Assembly: GCF_014207255.1 (NCBI RefSeq)
Contig: NZ_JACHCZ010000006.1
Coordinates: 124,001 to 188,000, forward strand
Direction of reading: 5' to 3'
Length of the DNA stretch: 64,000 nt
Origin: Pseudomonas sp. JAI120
GTDB taxonomy: Bacteria > Pseudomonadota > Gammaproteobacteria > Pseudomonadales > Pseudomonadaceae
Of the stretch, positions 9,254 through 17,738 are shown one piece after another. Each line of letters opens with the position of its first letter. The first letter of the stretch is position 1. Under the pieces are notes generated by a model, which was not told the DNA's origin, ran no database searches, and saw only the letters and a program-made list of their open reading frames with translations. The position numbers and the translations under genes were made by a program.

Positions 9254-10282
9254 ATGAATAGAGTTCTTGTTACAGGTGGCTCCGGTTTTCTAGGCAGCCA
9301 TTGCGCTCTCAAGCTGCTGCATGCCGGGTACAGCGTCAGGGCAACGGTTCGATCTCAGGCGAAGGCGGATGAGGTCAGGAAGATGCTCGTTTCTGCTGGC
9401 GCTTCGTCTGTCGGCGAGGTCGAGTTCGTTCAAGCCGATCTCACGCGCGACGACGGCTGGCAAGCAGCGATGGCAGGCTGCGAGTACGTGTTGCACGTGG
9501 CTTCGCCATTCCCGTCCGGGGTTCCAAAGGATGACAATGAAATCATCCTTCCTGCCAGAGACGGCACGTTGCGCGTGCTGCGCGCGGCGCGAGACTCGGG
9601 TGTAAAGCGCGTGGTGGTGACCTCGTCGTTTGCTGCCGTAGGCTACGGCGGCAAACCGAAGAATGGCACTACCTATACAGAATTGGATTGGACTGATCCG
9701 ACGGTACCTAACTCACCCTACATCCGCTCCAAGGCGATCGCAGAACGCGCGGCATGGGATTTCGTTAGCTCGGAAGGCGGCAACTTGGAATTGGCTGTCG
9801 TCAATCCAGTCGGAATTTTCGGGCCCGTGCTGGGCGCGGACTACTCTGCCTCCATCGCCATCGTGAAGGGCATGCTTGAGGGCGCCATGCCCGGCCTGCC
9901 AGATGTCTACTTCGGTGTCGTGGACGTCCGCGACGTAGCCGACCTACATTTGAAGGCGATGGTGAGTCCCGATGCGAAGGGGGAACGCTTCATTGCTGTC
10001 GCAGGCCCGCTGATGTCTATGGCGGGCATCGCTTCCATCTTGCGGAGTCGCCTGGGCGAAGCTGCCGCGAATGTTGCGAAGAAGCGACTGCCTAGCTGGC
10101 AAATCCGACTGGCCGCGTGTTTCAGCCAGAACGCTCGTCAGATGGTTCCCAACTTGGGCAAGAGGCGTGACTCTACGAGCGAGAAGGCGCGTCGGGTACT
10201 GGAGTGGAGTCCGAGGCCGAATGATGAAGTCATCGTATCGACGGCGGAGAGCTTGATACGTCTTGGCCTTGTGGCCCGCTGA
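9254..10282 (+). CDS. NAD(P)-dependent epimerase/dehydratase-family reductase
   Basis: A 342-residue extended SDR similar to dihydroflavonol-4-reductase-like aldehyde reductases. The N-terminal motif is VTGGSGFLGSHCALKLL (residues about 6-22); HVASPFPSG, the serine-containing VVTSSFAAVGYG and the YIRSKAIAERAAWDF segment supply the nucleotide and catalytic (Y-x-x-x-K) residues; NPVGIFGPVLG is the usual downstream loop. It is the first gene after the HxlR divergent promoter and intact. Such enzymes reduce aldehydes or ketones; with the HxlR partner it may be an inducible carbonyl-detoxifying enzyme. The substrate is not determinable. Confidence 0.85.
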   Translation: MNRVLVTGGSGFLGSHCALKLLHAGYSVRATVRSQAKADEVRKMLVSAGASSVGEVEFVQADLTRDDGWQAAMAGCEYVLHVASPFPSGVPKDDNEIILPARDGTLRVLRAARDSGVKRVVVTSSFAAVGYGGKPKNGTTYTELDWTDPTVPNSPYIRSKAIAERAAWDFVSSEGGNLELAVVNPVGIFGPVLGADYSASIAIVKGMLEGAMPGLPDVYFGVVDVRDVADLHLKAMVSPDAKGERFIAVAGPLMSMAGIASILRSRLGEAAANVAKKRLPSWQIRLAACFSQNARQMVPNLGKRRDSTSEKARRVLEWSPRPNDEVIVSTAESLIRLGLVAR

Positions 10283-10295
10283 GAGGCGCAGCGTC

Positions 10296-11098
10296 ATGTC
10301 TCGCGCTCCTCGAAAAACCATCCTGATTACCGGTGCAAGTTCGGGTATCGGGTTTGAGATGGCCCGCCAGTTCGTAGGGAAAGGACATGATCTGGCTTTT
10401 TGCGCCCGCCGAATGGACAAACTTGAACAGCTTAAAGCCGGATTTCTGCACAGCGGCGGGCGCGTCGAAGTACGGGAACTCGAAGTAAACAACCACCATC
10501 AGGTGGCATCGGTCTTTTCCGAGCTTGCCGACAAGTTCGGCGGTCTGGATCGAATCATCGTCAACGCAGGCATTGCTGGTGGTAGCAGGATTGGCACGGG
10601 CGAGTTCGACAAGAACCGACTTGTGCTCGAAACCAACCTCATATCCGCACTCGCACAGATCAAGGCGGTCCTCACGCTGTTTCGTGCTCGTGCTCACGGC
10701 TACCTTGCACTGATTTCCTCTCTGAGCGGCCGTAACTGCATTTCCAGGCTTATGGCTACCTACAGCGCAAGAAAAGCAGGTTTGAGTTATTGGGAAAGCC
10801 CCTGAACAGGGAATTGGCAGGAACTTTAATCAGTGTTTCAACTATTTTCCCTGGCTGTATCCGCACCCCGCTTAATACGCACAAAAAACACCTGCCTTTC
10901 GAGGTAGATGTTGAGTCTGGAGAAGCAGCAATAGTCCGTGCTGTCGAGCACGAGCCACGGGCCGTATATGTCCTGTCTTAGCCGTGGGAGATTTTGGGGC
11001 GGGTGCTACCATTGATCCCGACGGCCTTTATTTCGGGTAAAAGGCCGCATAGGGAGTTAGCGAGGCCAACTCCAACAGCATATCTACATGGGAGATGA
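10296..11098 (+). pseudogene. SDR oxidoreductase gene, frameshifted and interrupted
   Basis: The 5' part is a clear SDR: ILITGASSGIGFEMARQFVG, IVNAGIAGGSRIGTGEFDKN and SSLSGRNCISRL with the YSARK catalytic pair. A one-base shift near 10786 moves the C-terminal part (LNRELAGTLISVSTIFPG, then RAVEHEPRAVYV) to the next frame, and a TAG at 10979-10981 is followed in frame by PWEILGRVLPLIPTAFISG to a stop at 11096-11098. Repaired, it would be about 265 residues. It sits 13 bp after the reductase gene, so it was probably part of the same HxlR-controlled operon. Confidence 0.75.
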
Positions 11099-11104
11099 GA
11101 CGCG

Positions 11105-12233
11105 ATGAGTCTTCCAATCAAGATATCTGCTTATTCCTTGCTTGCCGCAGTGATTGTTTATTTGGTCTTGGTCGGCACATTCTATTTGTCGCTCAACGAC
11201 ACTAAAGCCGCGAGCGTACCTAAATACATCGGGCTCATCATCGACGATGATTCCCCGTTCGACCATTCGAGCATGGCGTCGGATGTGGTTAAAGGAGTCA
11301 ACTTGACCGCGAAAATCGTAGTCATCACTGGAAGCCACAGCGGAACGGGTCGAGAGGAAGTTAAAGCGCTTGCTTCGTCTGGCGCGCACGTTATTTCTCT
11401 GGCGCGAGATGTTGATCGGGCCAAGAAGAGTTTAAGCGGAATCGACAATGCCGAAGTTGAATATGTTGACCTGCTCAAGCCCGATTCCATTGATGAGTTT
11501 GCAAAAAAATCCTGTTGTCCGGTCGCCCCGTCCATATTCTCATTAATAGCTCAGGCATCATGGTGACACCCATGTAACGGGATAGTCGCGGGTACGAACG
11601 GCAATTTGCGACGAATGTATTGGGACATTACGAACTAGCGGTGACGCTAGCTCCGGCTTTGGAGCGGGCAAATGGATCACGCATCATCAATATCGCGTCG
11701 CGAGGCCATCGCGCCGCCGGCGTGCAGTTTGAAGACATAAATTTCAAGCACTCCGAATACACGGACATGCGAGCTTATGCGCAAACAAAGACGGCTTTCA
11801 TCCTGCTGTTAATCAAAGAAGATGAACTGTTAAAGGACAAGAACATCAGGGCATTTGCCGTACACCCGGGGCCGTTCCGTCTACGGAACTTTTCGCCGCA
11901 GGGTCCGTTGGATACGGCGGTGACATTCAAAATGTGGCTTGGCATCCCTGGCCGCCTTGGTGCGTGCAACGCGCGTTACGGAAACTCTCAACTTCCTGCG
12001 GCGCCCCGCCAATGTGGGCGATATTTATAAAACCGTCCAACAAGGCGGTGCAACGGCTATCTGGGTGGTAACCAACAACCAACTCAACGGCCAGGGTGGA
12101 CTTTATTTGGAAGACAACAACATTGCCGTAGTAGTGCCCAATGGAAGCGATGCTCCTTTCTATAGATAAAGCAACCGCAGATCGTATTTGGAACATCTGC
12201 GAACAGATGACTGGAGTGCGGCTGGAGAACTGA
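11105..12233 (+). pseudogene. Retinol-dehydrogenase-like SDR gene, several lesions
   Basis: An N-terminal hydrophobic segment (ISAYSLLAAVIVYLVLVGTF) precedes an SDR fold: KIVVITGSHSGTGREEV; a frameshift near 11515 leads to RPVHILINSSGIMVTPM, then an in-frame TAA at about 11576; the reading continues as RQFATNVLGHYELAVTLAPA, with IINIASRG and a tyrosine/lysine pair in AYAQTKTA. A second shift near 11935 and a third near 12155 carry the C-terminus (TETLNFLRRPANVGDIYKTV and TADRIWNICEQMTGVRLEN) to 12231-12233. At least four lesions. Members of this group end in similar WxxxxxxTG tails. Confidence 0.7.
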
Positions 12234-12343
12234 GAAATCAGAAAGTCATTTACTCGGCGTTCTACTCCTGGCCAGAAGTTAGATCTCGGAATATGCAGTC
12301 GTTTGACACCACGGTTTCGCAGCTTTTTGTTTTGGATAAGCAT

Positions 12344-13145
12344 ATGACTATTGAAACCATCCGGGCTCTCGTGGTGGATTCACCTGATGCCCCCTCCATT
12401 GGGCCGACCTACCCCTGCCGCTGGCGAGGTCGGGGGAAGTTGTTGTTCGCATATATGCCAGCGGAGTGAATCCGCTCGATACGAAGATTCGAACGGGTGC
12501 TGCTGCGCATCCTCGGCATCCGCTGCCGGCTGTCCTCGGGATGGACTTGGCAGGCGTCGTCGAGCACGTTGGCCCCGGCGTGACGAATTTCTTTCTTGGC
12601 GACGAGGTTTGGGCTACGGCTGGAGGCGTCGTCTGGGTGCAAGGCTCGATAGCTGAATTCGCCGCAGTCGATGTCCGTCTCCTGGCGAAGACACCGACCA
12701 ATCTCTCCATGCGGCAGGCGGCTGCGCTGCCCTTGGTCGTTATCACAGCTTGGGAAGGCTTGGTGAACATTACGAACGTCGGGCCGGATGACAAGGTACT
12801 CGTGATCGGTGGCGCTGGTGGCTTAGGACACGTGGCACTACAGATCGCGCGCGCCCACGGGGCTGAAGCCTTTGGCGTCGCAGGTAGCGATGCGGCCGAA
12901 TGCTTGCAGTCGATCGGTGCCATAGCAATTGACCGAACTACTCCCGTGGAAGTTTATGTAAAGGATTTCATGGAAGGTTTGGGCTTCGACATCGTCTACG
13001 ACTATGTTGGTGCGCTTGATGTCGCCTTCCAAGCAATACGGAAATTCGGAAAAGTCACTAGCGCTCTTGGTTGGGGACCTATTCGCTTGCTCCGTTGTCT
13101 TTTCGCTCAGCAAGCTATGCAGGCGTGTTCACTCTCCGTCCGCTT
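12344..13145 (+). pseudogene. Zinc-type alcohol dehydrogenase/quinone oxidoreductase, truncated
   Basis: Starts at ATG 12344 (MTIETIRALVVDSPDAP). A frameshift near 12430 is needed to reach the conserved GEVVVRIYASGVNPLDTKIR and LPAVLGMDLAGVVEHVGPGV; the nucleotide-binding loop VLVIGGAGGLGHVALQIARA and DKVL strand follow. Similarity to the medium-chain dehydrogenase fold stops near 13075 (KVTSALGWG), about 80-100 residues before the usual end, where the reading frame runs without a stop into trbG sequence. The region 12234-12343 has no gene. The fused open frame spans 12466-13635 from an internal start. Confidence 0.75.
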
Positions 13146-13456
13146 CTCTCGGGAGGGCTACGTCAATACAATCCAAGTGTGGCCGTACAGCGACGGCGCG
13201 TTGTATCAGGTCTATGCGTCACTTGGGCGCGTCACCGTGGTTTCGCTCCAGCCCGGCGAGGAACTGGTCACCGTCGCCTCTGGCGATACTGTGCGCTGGA
13301 TCGTCGGCGATATTTCCAGCGGCAGCGGCGAGGCGCTGCGCGTCAGTGTGCTGGTCAAACCCACTCGCTCAGGCCTCAAAACTAATCTGGTCATCACCAC
13401 CAGCTGTCGGACAACTGCTGGAACTGACCTCGACCGAAACGACATGGATGGCCTAG
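13146..13456 (+). pseudogene. trbG: TrbG C-terminal fragment of the Tn4371-like transfer region
   Basis: From REGYVNTIQVWPYSDGALYQ through VYASLGRVTVVSLQPGEELV, GDTVRWIVGDISSGSGEALR and VLVKPTRSGLKTNLVITTS the sequence matches the C-terminal domain of TrbG/VirB9, an outer-membrane-ring component of type IV secretion. It begins in the frame of the upstream dehydrogenase remnant, then shifts near 13405 to a frame ending LELTSTETTWMA at 13454-13456. The N-terminal part with signal peptide is missing. Bases 13457-13575 encode, in one plus-strand frame, an acidic then lysine-rich tail of unknown origin that runs into the end of traI. Confidence 0.75.
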
Positions 13457-13575
13457 CTACCAAGAAGAAGCTGTTGTGCCTCAGGACGAAGAGGAGAATG
13501 AAGAGCCAGTTGAAGTCGAATTCGAAGTCGAAGCGGAAAAGAAAAAGCTCAAGCGTGTTGAGGTATACGGGACGT

Positions 13576-15309
13576 TTATGCTTTTTCAATTTTAAGGAAA
13601 GGATTATCGGTAGGTATCGGTCCAGCTTCGAATAAGATTGCTGGATTTTTTAACAAATAGCCTTTGAGGGTTCCTTTTTTCCGTAGACCTTCCACCTGAC
13701 AGATCCAGATGTTCAAACCATCATCGCGCTTTTGGTGGATTTTCAGTTTTTCGAATTGCTTCTGCACCCATCGCCATTCCTCACCTGCGGAATCGGTCCC
13801 CAATGAGATGGCCGGAAATTCCTGAACGTAGCGATGAAAAAGGCCAGGTGTGACCAGGAACACAGTACCTCCGACTGTATGGATTTTAGCCTTGCTGTCA
13901 TTGATAATCAGCTTGTGGCTCAGAATGCCTTCCTTGACCCAATTCAGGAATGCTTGGCCTGGGTTGTCCGATTGAAGCGTTGAAGTATCGTCAGCACTTT
14001 CTGACGGTGCATCGTTCGCCCCATGCTCACCCAACTCGAACATGTCCAGCAGCGTGCTGAGATAATCGGCATCCTCTAGCGCCATGAGATCCGGCTGCGA
14101 TGATGGGTTTTGAGTTGATTTTGTATTGACAGCCTTAGGAGTTACTGGTGATACCGGAGCGTTGGGCTGATTTTCATCTACTGCGATGCTAACCGTTCCG
14201 TTGAAAGCCTCTGGCCGGTCTTTGTTCCCCCAGATCAACGCCGGTTGAAAGCGCAGAAAGGTAAAGGTCTGCTCCCAGTTTCCCTGTGCGACAAGGGCGG
14301 TCCAGATGGCTTTGCCTTCCGGCGTAGACTCGACCAGACCATGCGACTGCAGTTCGTCGAACACGGCGATGTTGGATGAAGGAATGCCTTCTATGGCTTG
14401 CGACAGCAGATAGGCCCGAAGCTTGTCCGTGACCGTCTTGCTGACCAGCCAGAGCGCGTCCTGGGTCAGCCATCCCGCGGCACCCGGCTGGTTAAGTTTC
14501 AGCTCGTGCTGAACAAGGTGACGCAGTCCGCTGATCAAGTGATGTTGCAGCGAATGAATCGGCGCTTGCAGCGCCTTGTTCGGGTTGCCACCGATGTTCT
14601 GTGCGGTAGAGACTCGGTCTGCTTGAATCACCAATTCGCCCAGCACGCCGGCGCGTTCGTACTGACCCGCCAGCACATACAGCAGGCTCGCCCATAGCAG
14701 CGGAAAACCACTGAGCCAGTCCAGGATAGGTCGGTCAAGAATGTGGGTGTAGAGCAAGCCTGCGGCAGCGCCGTGCAGGTGGTAGTCGCGACCTTTGACA
14801 TAGCGAAAGCGGTAGGGCTGATCCAGTGGGCCCTGCCAGGGATGCCAAGGACGGCCATCCTGACGTTCGACCTGCAGGTCCACGGCGATCTTGCCAATGT
14901 CATGCAGCAGGGCGCCATAGGCGATGCCGGCCGACCAGGCATCGGTCTGGGCGGCTTGGTCTTCGGGCGCGGCGCCGGAGGGAAGCAGATATGACTGACG
15001 CAGTTTCAAACTGCAGGCGACCAGTTCCAGCCCATGGTCGAGCATGCCTCCGAGATAGGCGTGGTGGTGCGTCTCGCTGGCTGGGAGTTGCTGGACCTGC
15101 TCGGCGTAGCGATGGATCGGATTTAAATAGAGCTGGATGAACTGCGCGTGGGAGAGGGCGGTGTACTGCCAGATGCGATCGAGCAGCTGGCGGCGGTGCT
15201 CAGCGGCTAACAAGCTGTGAGCCGACTCGATGGGCAAGTAACCTTCGGCGACGTTGACGGTCGGTGGCGGAGGTGGCCTCCGCTTTTTGTGGCGAAACAG
15301 ACTGAGCAT
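13576..15309 (-). CDS. traI: MobH-family relaxase TraI of the PFGI-1-type element
   Basis: A 577-residue protein. Residues about 20-330 form the TraI_2/MobH relaxase domain with an HD-hydrolase-like metal site: HHHAYLGGMLDHG (81-93) and LLHDIGK (135-140). A low-complexity linker (about 375-455, rich in Ser, Asp, Pro) separates a C-terminal DUF1528-like domain (about 460-577). MobH relaxases nick and carry the transferred strand of PFGI-1/SXT-type elements. The length is slightly short of some relatives, mainly in the linker. The gene is open. In related elements an integrase gene lies downstream; here the stop abuts the trbG relic instead. Confidence 0.9.
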   Translation of the reverse strand: MLSLFRHKKRRPPPPPTVNVAEGYLPIESAHSLLAAEHRRQLLDRIWQYTALSHAQFIQLYLNPIHRYAEQVQQLPASETHHHAYLGGMLDHGLELVACSLKLRQSYLLPSGAAPEDQAAQTDAWSAGIAYGALLHDIGKIAVDLQVERQDGRPWHPWQGPLDQPYRFRYVKGRDYHLHGAAAGLLYTHILDRPILDWLSGFPLLWASLLYVLAGQYERAGVLGELVIQADRVSTAQNIGGNPNKALQAPIHSLQHHLISGLRHLVQHELKLNQPGAAGWLTQDALWLVSKTVTDKLRAYLLSQAIEGIPSSNIAVFDELQSHGLVESTPEGKAIWTALVAQGNWEQTFTFLRFQPALIWGNKDRPEAFNGTVSIAVDENQPNAPVSPVTPKAVNTKSTQNPSSQPDLMALEDADYLSTLLDMFELGEHGANDAPSESADDTSTLQSDNPGQAFLNWVKEGILSHKLIINDSKAKIHTVGGTVFLVTPGLFHRYVQEFPAISLGTDSAGEEWRWVQKQFEKLKIHQKRDDGLNIWICQVEGLRKKGTLKGYLLKNPAILFEAGPIPTDNPFLKIEKA

Positions 15310-15372
15310 CTTGACCCCCGGAAGGTGGCTGGGGCAGTGGCCTTTTAGCCTTTTCGGATAGAGCTCTTACCC

Positions 15373-15729
15373 TTGAGTCCCCATTCCCTTCCAACCCTTA
15401 TCCGTCCTTTTTGGCTCGTGTCCCTTTGCGCGGCAATCGGGATATCGATACTGCTACACATCGTTTTATTGGGGCTGGTACGAAAACGAAAAGAGTCGGT
15501 ACACTACGGTGCCTATTTTTTGGGTCTTGCCATGAACCTTACTGACGCCACGCTGGTGCTGCTGCTCGCGGCACGTATCCATGGGACCGACGAAGCCGTC
15601 AGGGCTTCAGCGAAGAGCGTGGTCAAGAAGTTGCCGCGCAGTAAACGCGATCTGATCTACAAGGTTATCGACAGCCGGAGTCCGCTCGATCTGGTGGATT
15701 TTCTGGCGCAGAACCTGGATGCGGAATGA
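15373..15729 (+). CDS. Hypothetical small protein opposite traI
   Basis: A 118-residue frame beginning at TTG 15373, with a hydrophobic segment (LVSLCAAIGISILLHIVLLG) and then a soluble domain (NLTDATLVLLLAARIHGTDE, then KRDLIYKVIDSRSP). No ribosome-binding site supports the TTG; GTG 15418 or ATG 15532 (65 residues, without the membrane segment) are alternatives. The C-terminal part looks like a real coding sequence with helical character. It is divergent from traI and convergent with the ArdC-like gene. I do not recognise a family. Confidence 0.5.
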   Translation: MSPHSLPTLIRPFWLVSLCAAIGISILLHIVLLGLVRKRKESVHYGAYFLGLAMNLTDATLVLLLAARIHGTDEAVRASAKSVVKKLPRSKRDLIYKVIDSRSPLDLVDFLAQNLDAE

Positions 15730-15803
15730 CAGGCTGCGGGGGGATGTGCCCCTCCCTGACTCTTTGCATTAGAGCCACGCGGCATGGGGTTTTCTGGACG
15801 CAG

Positions 15804-15829
15804 AAAAAAGGCCCAACTCGCGCTGGGCC
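15804..15829 (-). terminator. Rho-independent terminator after the ArdC-like gene
   Basis: Read on the minus strand: GGCCCA, 8-nt loop, TGGGCC, then six T residues (AAAAAA at 15804-15809 on the plus strand). It lies 32 bp beyond the ArdC-like stop codon. The plus-strand side has only TTTG, so it acts mainly on minus-strand transcription. Confidence 0.85.
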
Positions 15830-15860
15830 CTTTGATGCGATTGCGGCGGTGAGGTGATGG

Positions 15861-16820
15861 TCAAACTCCATCGTTCATGCATCGTGAGTCATCCATAACC
15901 ATCTGCTTCCGTTGCTGCTTCAGGTTGAGCACAAACTCCGAAGCGCTTCGGGCCTGACCACTGGCGCGAAAGATCGCGCGTTTGTCAGCCTTTAGCAGGC
16001 CGAGCCAGGAGTCGATGTAGCCCTCGTGCCGCAGCTCCCCCTGTATACCGGCGTAGGCACATAAAAAAGCAGCGCCCATCTCGGCGATCAATTCCTCAAA
16101 CGCGTAGCCTGGCGAGCCGAACGGACAGGCTGACCTCACGCCTTCGCGCTGCAACCGAGTGTGATGCCCGGTCCAGTGCGTCAGCTCATGAAGTGCAGTG
16201 GCGTAGTACCCGCCTTCATCGTGAAATTGTGCTTTTGTCGGCAGTTGGATGAGATCCCTGATCGGGTGGTAAAAGGCTTCGTCAGCAGGCCGATGAACGA
16301 TGCGTGCACCTGAACTTAACAGCAGATCTTCCGCGGCGCTGTTGGGCTGGAAGGGATCACTCTGTTCCGTCTCGAGCAAGGTGTCATTGAGCATTTCGAG
16401 CCCCTCCGTTTGCTCGATGTTGAACAGAAAATGCGTCCTGAGAATGCCGAAGTGAGCGATCTTAGGTTGACCGTTTTCATCGAGTACGGGTTGGCCTGAC
16501 TCGGTTTGTTCCTCGCGCTCCATCGGCTTGTAGAGCACCGCCAGAGTGCTGTGCTCACCCTTACGAATGTGCCCGCCAGCTTTTTTGGCTTGATTGAAAG
16601 TCAGCCAACGATCTTGAGTGAACCCCTGCAACCTGGCCTCGGCCCAGAGCAGCGGTAAATTGATGCCCGAATACGGACGTCGCGTGATGGCGTTGACGGG
16701 GTAGGGTTGATGACCGGTACAAGCGGAGTCAATTGAGGACCAGGGTTTAATCCAGGGTGCAACGCCTTGGTCTAACGCAGTAACGAGCTTGTCTGTCACG
16801 TCTTGGTAGATATCGCGCAT
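15861..16820 (-). CDS. ArdC-like anti-restriction protein (ssDNA-binding domain plus zincin)
   Basis: A 319-residue protein. Residues about 1-140 are the ArdC N-terminal single-strand DNA-binding domain (DUF1738: YQDVTDKLVTALDQGVAPWI, NAITRRPYSGINLPLLW). Residues 200-290 are a zincin metallopeptidase-like domain with HELTHW (211-216) and a downstream acidic helix FEELIAEMGAAFLCAY that supplies the third ligand. Such proteins protect incoming conjugated DNA from host restriction and are common next to TraI. It starts at ATG 16820 preceded by GAGGAA, and its leader carries a hairpin (16863-16878) of the type shared with three other genes in this element. A strong terminator follows. Confidence 0.88.
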   Translation of the reverse strand: MRDIYQDVTDKLVTALDQGVAPWIKPWSSIDSACTGHQPYPVNAITRRPYSGINLPLLWAEARLQGFTQDRWLTFNQAKKAGGHIRKGEHSTLAVLYKPMEREEQTESGQPVLDENGQPKIAHFGILRTHFLFNIEQTEGLEMLNDTLLETEQSDPFQPNSAAEDLLLSSGARIVHRPADEAFYHPIRDLIQLPTKAQFHDEGGYYATALHELTHWTGHHTRLQREGVRSACPFGSPGYAFEELIAEMGAAFLCAYAGIQGELRHEGYIDSWLGLLKADKRAIFRASGQARSASEFVLNLKQQRKQMVMDDSRCMNDGV

Positions 16821-16862
16821 GGCAATTTCCTCGAGAGAAAAACGGAGGAACGCCGTGCCCGT

Positions 16863-16878
16863 GGGGGAGGGTTCCCCC
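16863..16878 (-). promoter_or_regulatory. Leader hairpin of the ArdC-like gene
   Basis: GGGGGA (16863-16868) and TCCCCC (16873-16878) pair around a 4-nt loop. On the minus strand the hairpin is preceded by CACCCAGC and followed by GGGCACGG, about 40 nt before the ATG. The same layout (CCCA, G/C-rich hairpin, GGG, about 37-43 nt, ATG) is found before three other genes in the window. Confidence 0.6.
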
Positions 16879-16952
16879 GGCTGGGTGATGGGTTGGATTG
16901 ATGCAGGTCTTGCATGCCGTCCGAATGTGGCGTTGTGCGCCGCTAATTGCGC

Positions 16953-17282
16953 TTAGCGCTGGTGTTCTCCTGCAAGCGCTATCAGCAATGCGCCAGGCTG
17001 ATCCGGTTCTTGGAGTAAGCTCAGACTCAATTGCAGCAACGGGTCGTGGCCTAATTGATCGGCTGGTTCAATATGCATTACCTCGAACAGCACGTAGGGT
17101 TTGTATGGATATGCCAGGTGGGCCTCGAAGGCTGCGCGCAATACGTGGCTCAACCGATCGACCTGCAGCTTCTCAGCGTAATCGGATTGATCGAGCAGTA
17201 CTGCGCGTTGCCACGCGCCAGGAGTGAACACGACGGGCAGCCGAAGGGTGTTTATTGTTTCCGGTGTAAGTGAGTCAGGCAT
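16953..17282 (-). CDS. Hypothetical ICE protein of 109 residues
   Basis: The protein starts MPDSLTPETINTLRLPVVFT and contains AYPYKPYVLFEVMHIEP. ATG 17282 has GGAG at the right distance. No transmembrane segment or known motif is visible; it is a soluble acidic protein. It lies upstream of the ArdC-like gene on the same strand with a 132-bp gap, and it has an unusually long and structured leader: a hairpin at 17321-17342 and the conserved RNA at 17410-17565. The shared leader design with ArdC-, RadC- and DUF3577-type genes suggests co-regulation with genes that protect or replicate the transferring DNA. I do not recognise the family. Confidence 0.7.
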   Translation of the reverse strand: MPDSLTPETINTLRLPVVFTPGAWQRAVLLDQSDYAEKLQVDRLSHVLRAAFEAHLAYPYKPYVLFEVMHIEPADQLGHDPLLQLSLSLLQEPDQPGALLIALAGEHQR

Positions 17283-17320
17283 GGAATGTCTCCGTTGAAA
17301 GCGCGAAGAAACCTGTCCCG

Positions 17321-17342
17321 TGCGGAGAAAGATTTCCCCGCA
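17321..17342 (-). promoter_or_regulatory. Leader hairpin of the 109-residue protein gene
   Basis: TGCGG (17321-17325) pairs with CCGCA (17338-17342). On the minus strand it is preceded by CAACCCAC and followed by GGGACAGG, 37 nt before the ATG at 17282: the same arrangement as before the ArdC-, RadC- and DUF3577-type genes. Confidence 0.55.
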
Positions 17343-17409
17343 GTGGGTTGAAGAAAATCAAGAGGGCTTACCTCACGAGCGAAGCTCGAAAGGCGCTCAT
17401 AAGAGCAGT

Positions 17410-17565
17410 AGGCGTTCATTACCGTAGAAACGGTCACCGTGCGAGCCACCGAACGCTAATCGCACTTGGGGGGGAACCATCATCGAAGTGACGTAGCCTT
17501 GAAGGTTCTGGCTACCTGGGAAAGTGCTGTCGATAACAGCGATCCGCACCTTGTATTTAGCCGGA
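17410..17565 (-). ncRNA. Conserved structured leader RNA, copy 1
   Basis: About 155 nt that closely resemble 60493-60648. Helices seen (plus coordinates): ACCGT 17421-17425 with ACGGT 17430-17434; GTGCGA 17439-17444 with TCGCAC 17460-17465; TCAT 17480-17483 with GTGA 17488-17491; GTAGCC 17493-17498 with GGCTAC 17510-17515; GCTGT 17526-17530 with ACAGC 17536-17540. Several pairs change in a compensatory way in the other copy. The second helix has a G-U pair in copy 2 only if read from the minus strand, which agrees with the downstream minus-strand gene at 17282. The 17283-17738 gap has no credible gene. A radC RNA motif has been described 5' of such genes; identity is untested. Confidence 0.65.
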
Positions 17566-17738
17566 CGATTTATCTGGGTCAATTGCTGTAGAGACGATGT
17601 TTCGCGGAGCTTGTCTTCTAGCTTCCAATGAGGATTTTTCGACCGGGGAAACTGATAAACGGTCAGGCATGGGCCGCTTTCGGTAGTAGGCTATTCCTCC
17701 AGGCTCAACCATGAAAACGCTCAGAAGAGGGCGAGACC

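Noticed and set aside
12188-12469. Plus-strand frame of 93 residues before the alcohol dehydrogenase
   Set aside because: It joins a shifted reading of the previous SDR tail to the true dehydrogenase start at 12344; not a gene of its own.
17397-17582. Minus-strand frame of 61 residues across the structured RNA, copy 1
   Set aside because: The similar copy at 60493-60648 does not keep this reading frame; changes between copies preserve base pairing, not protein.
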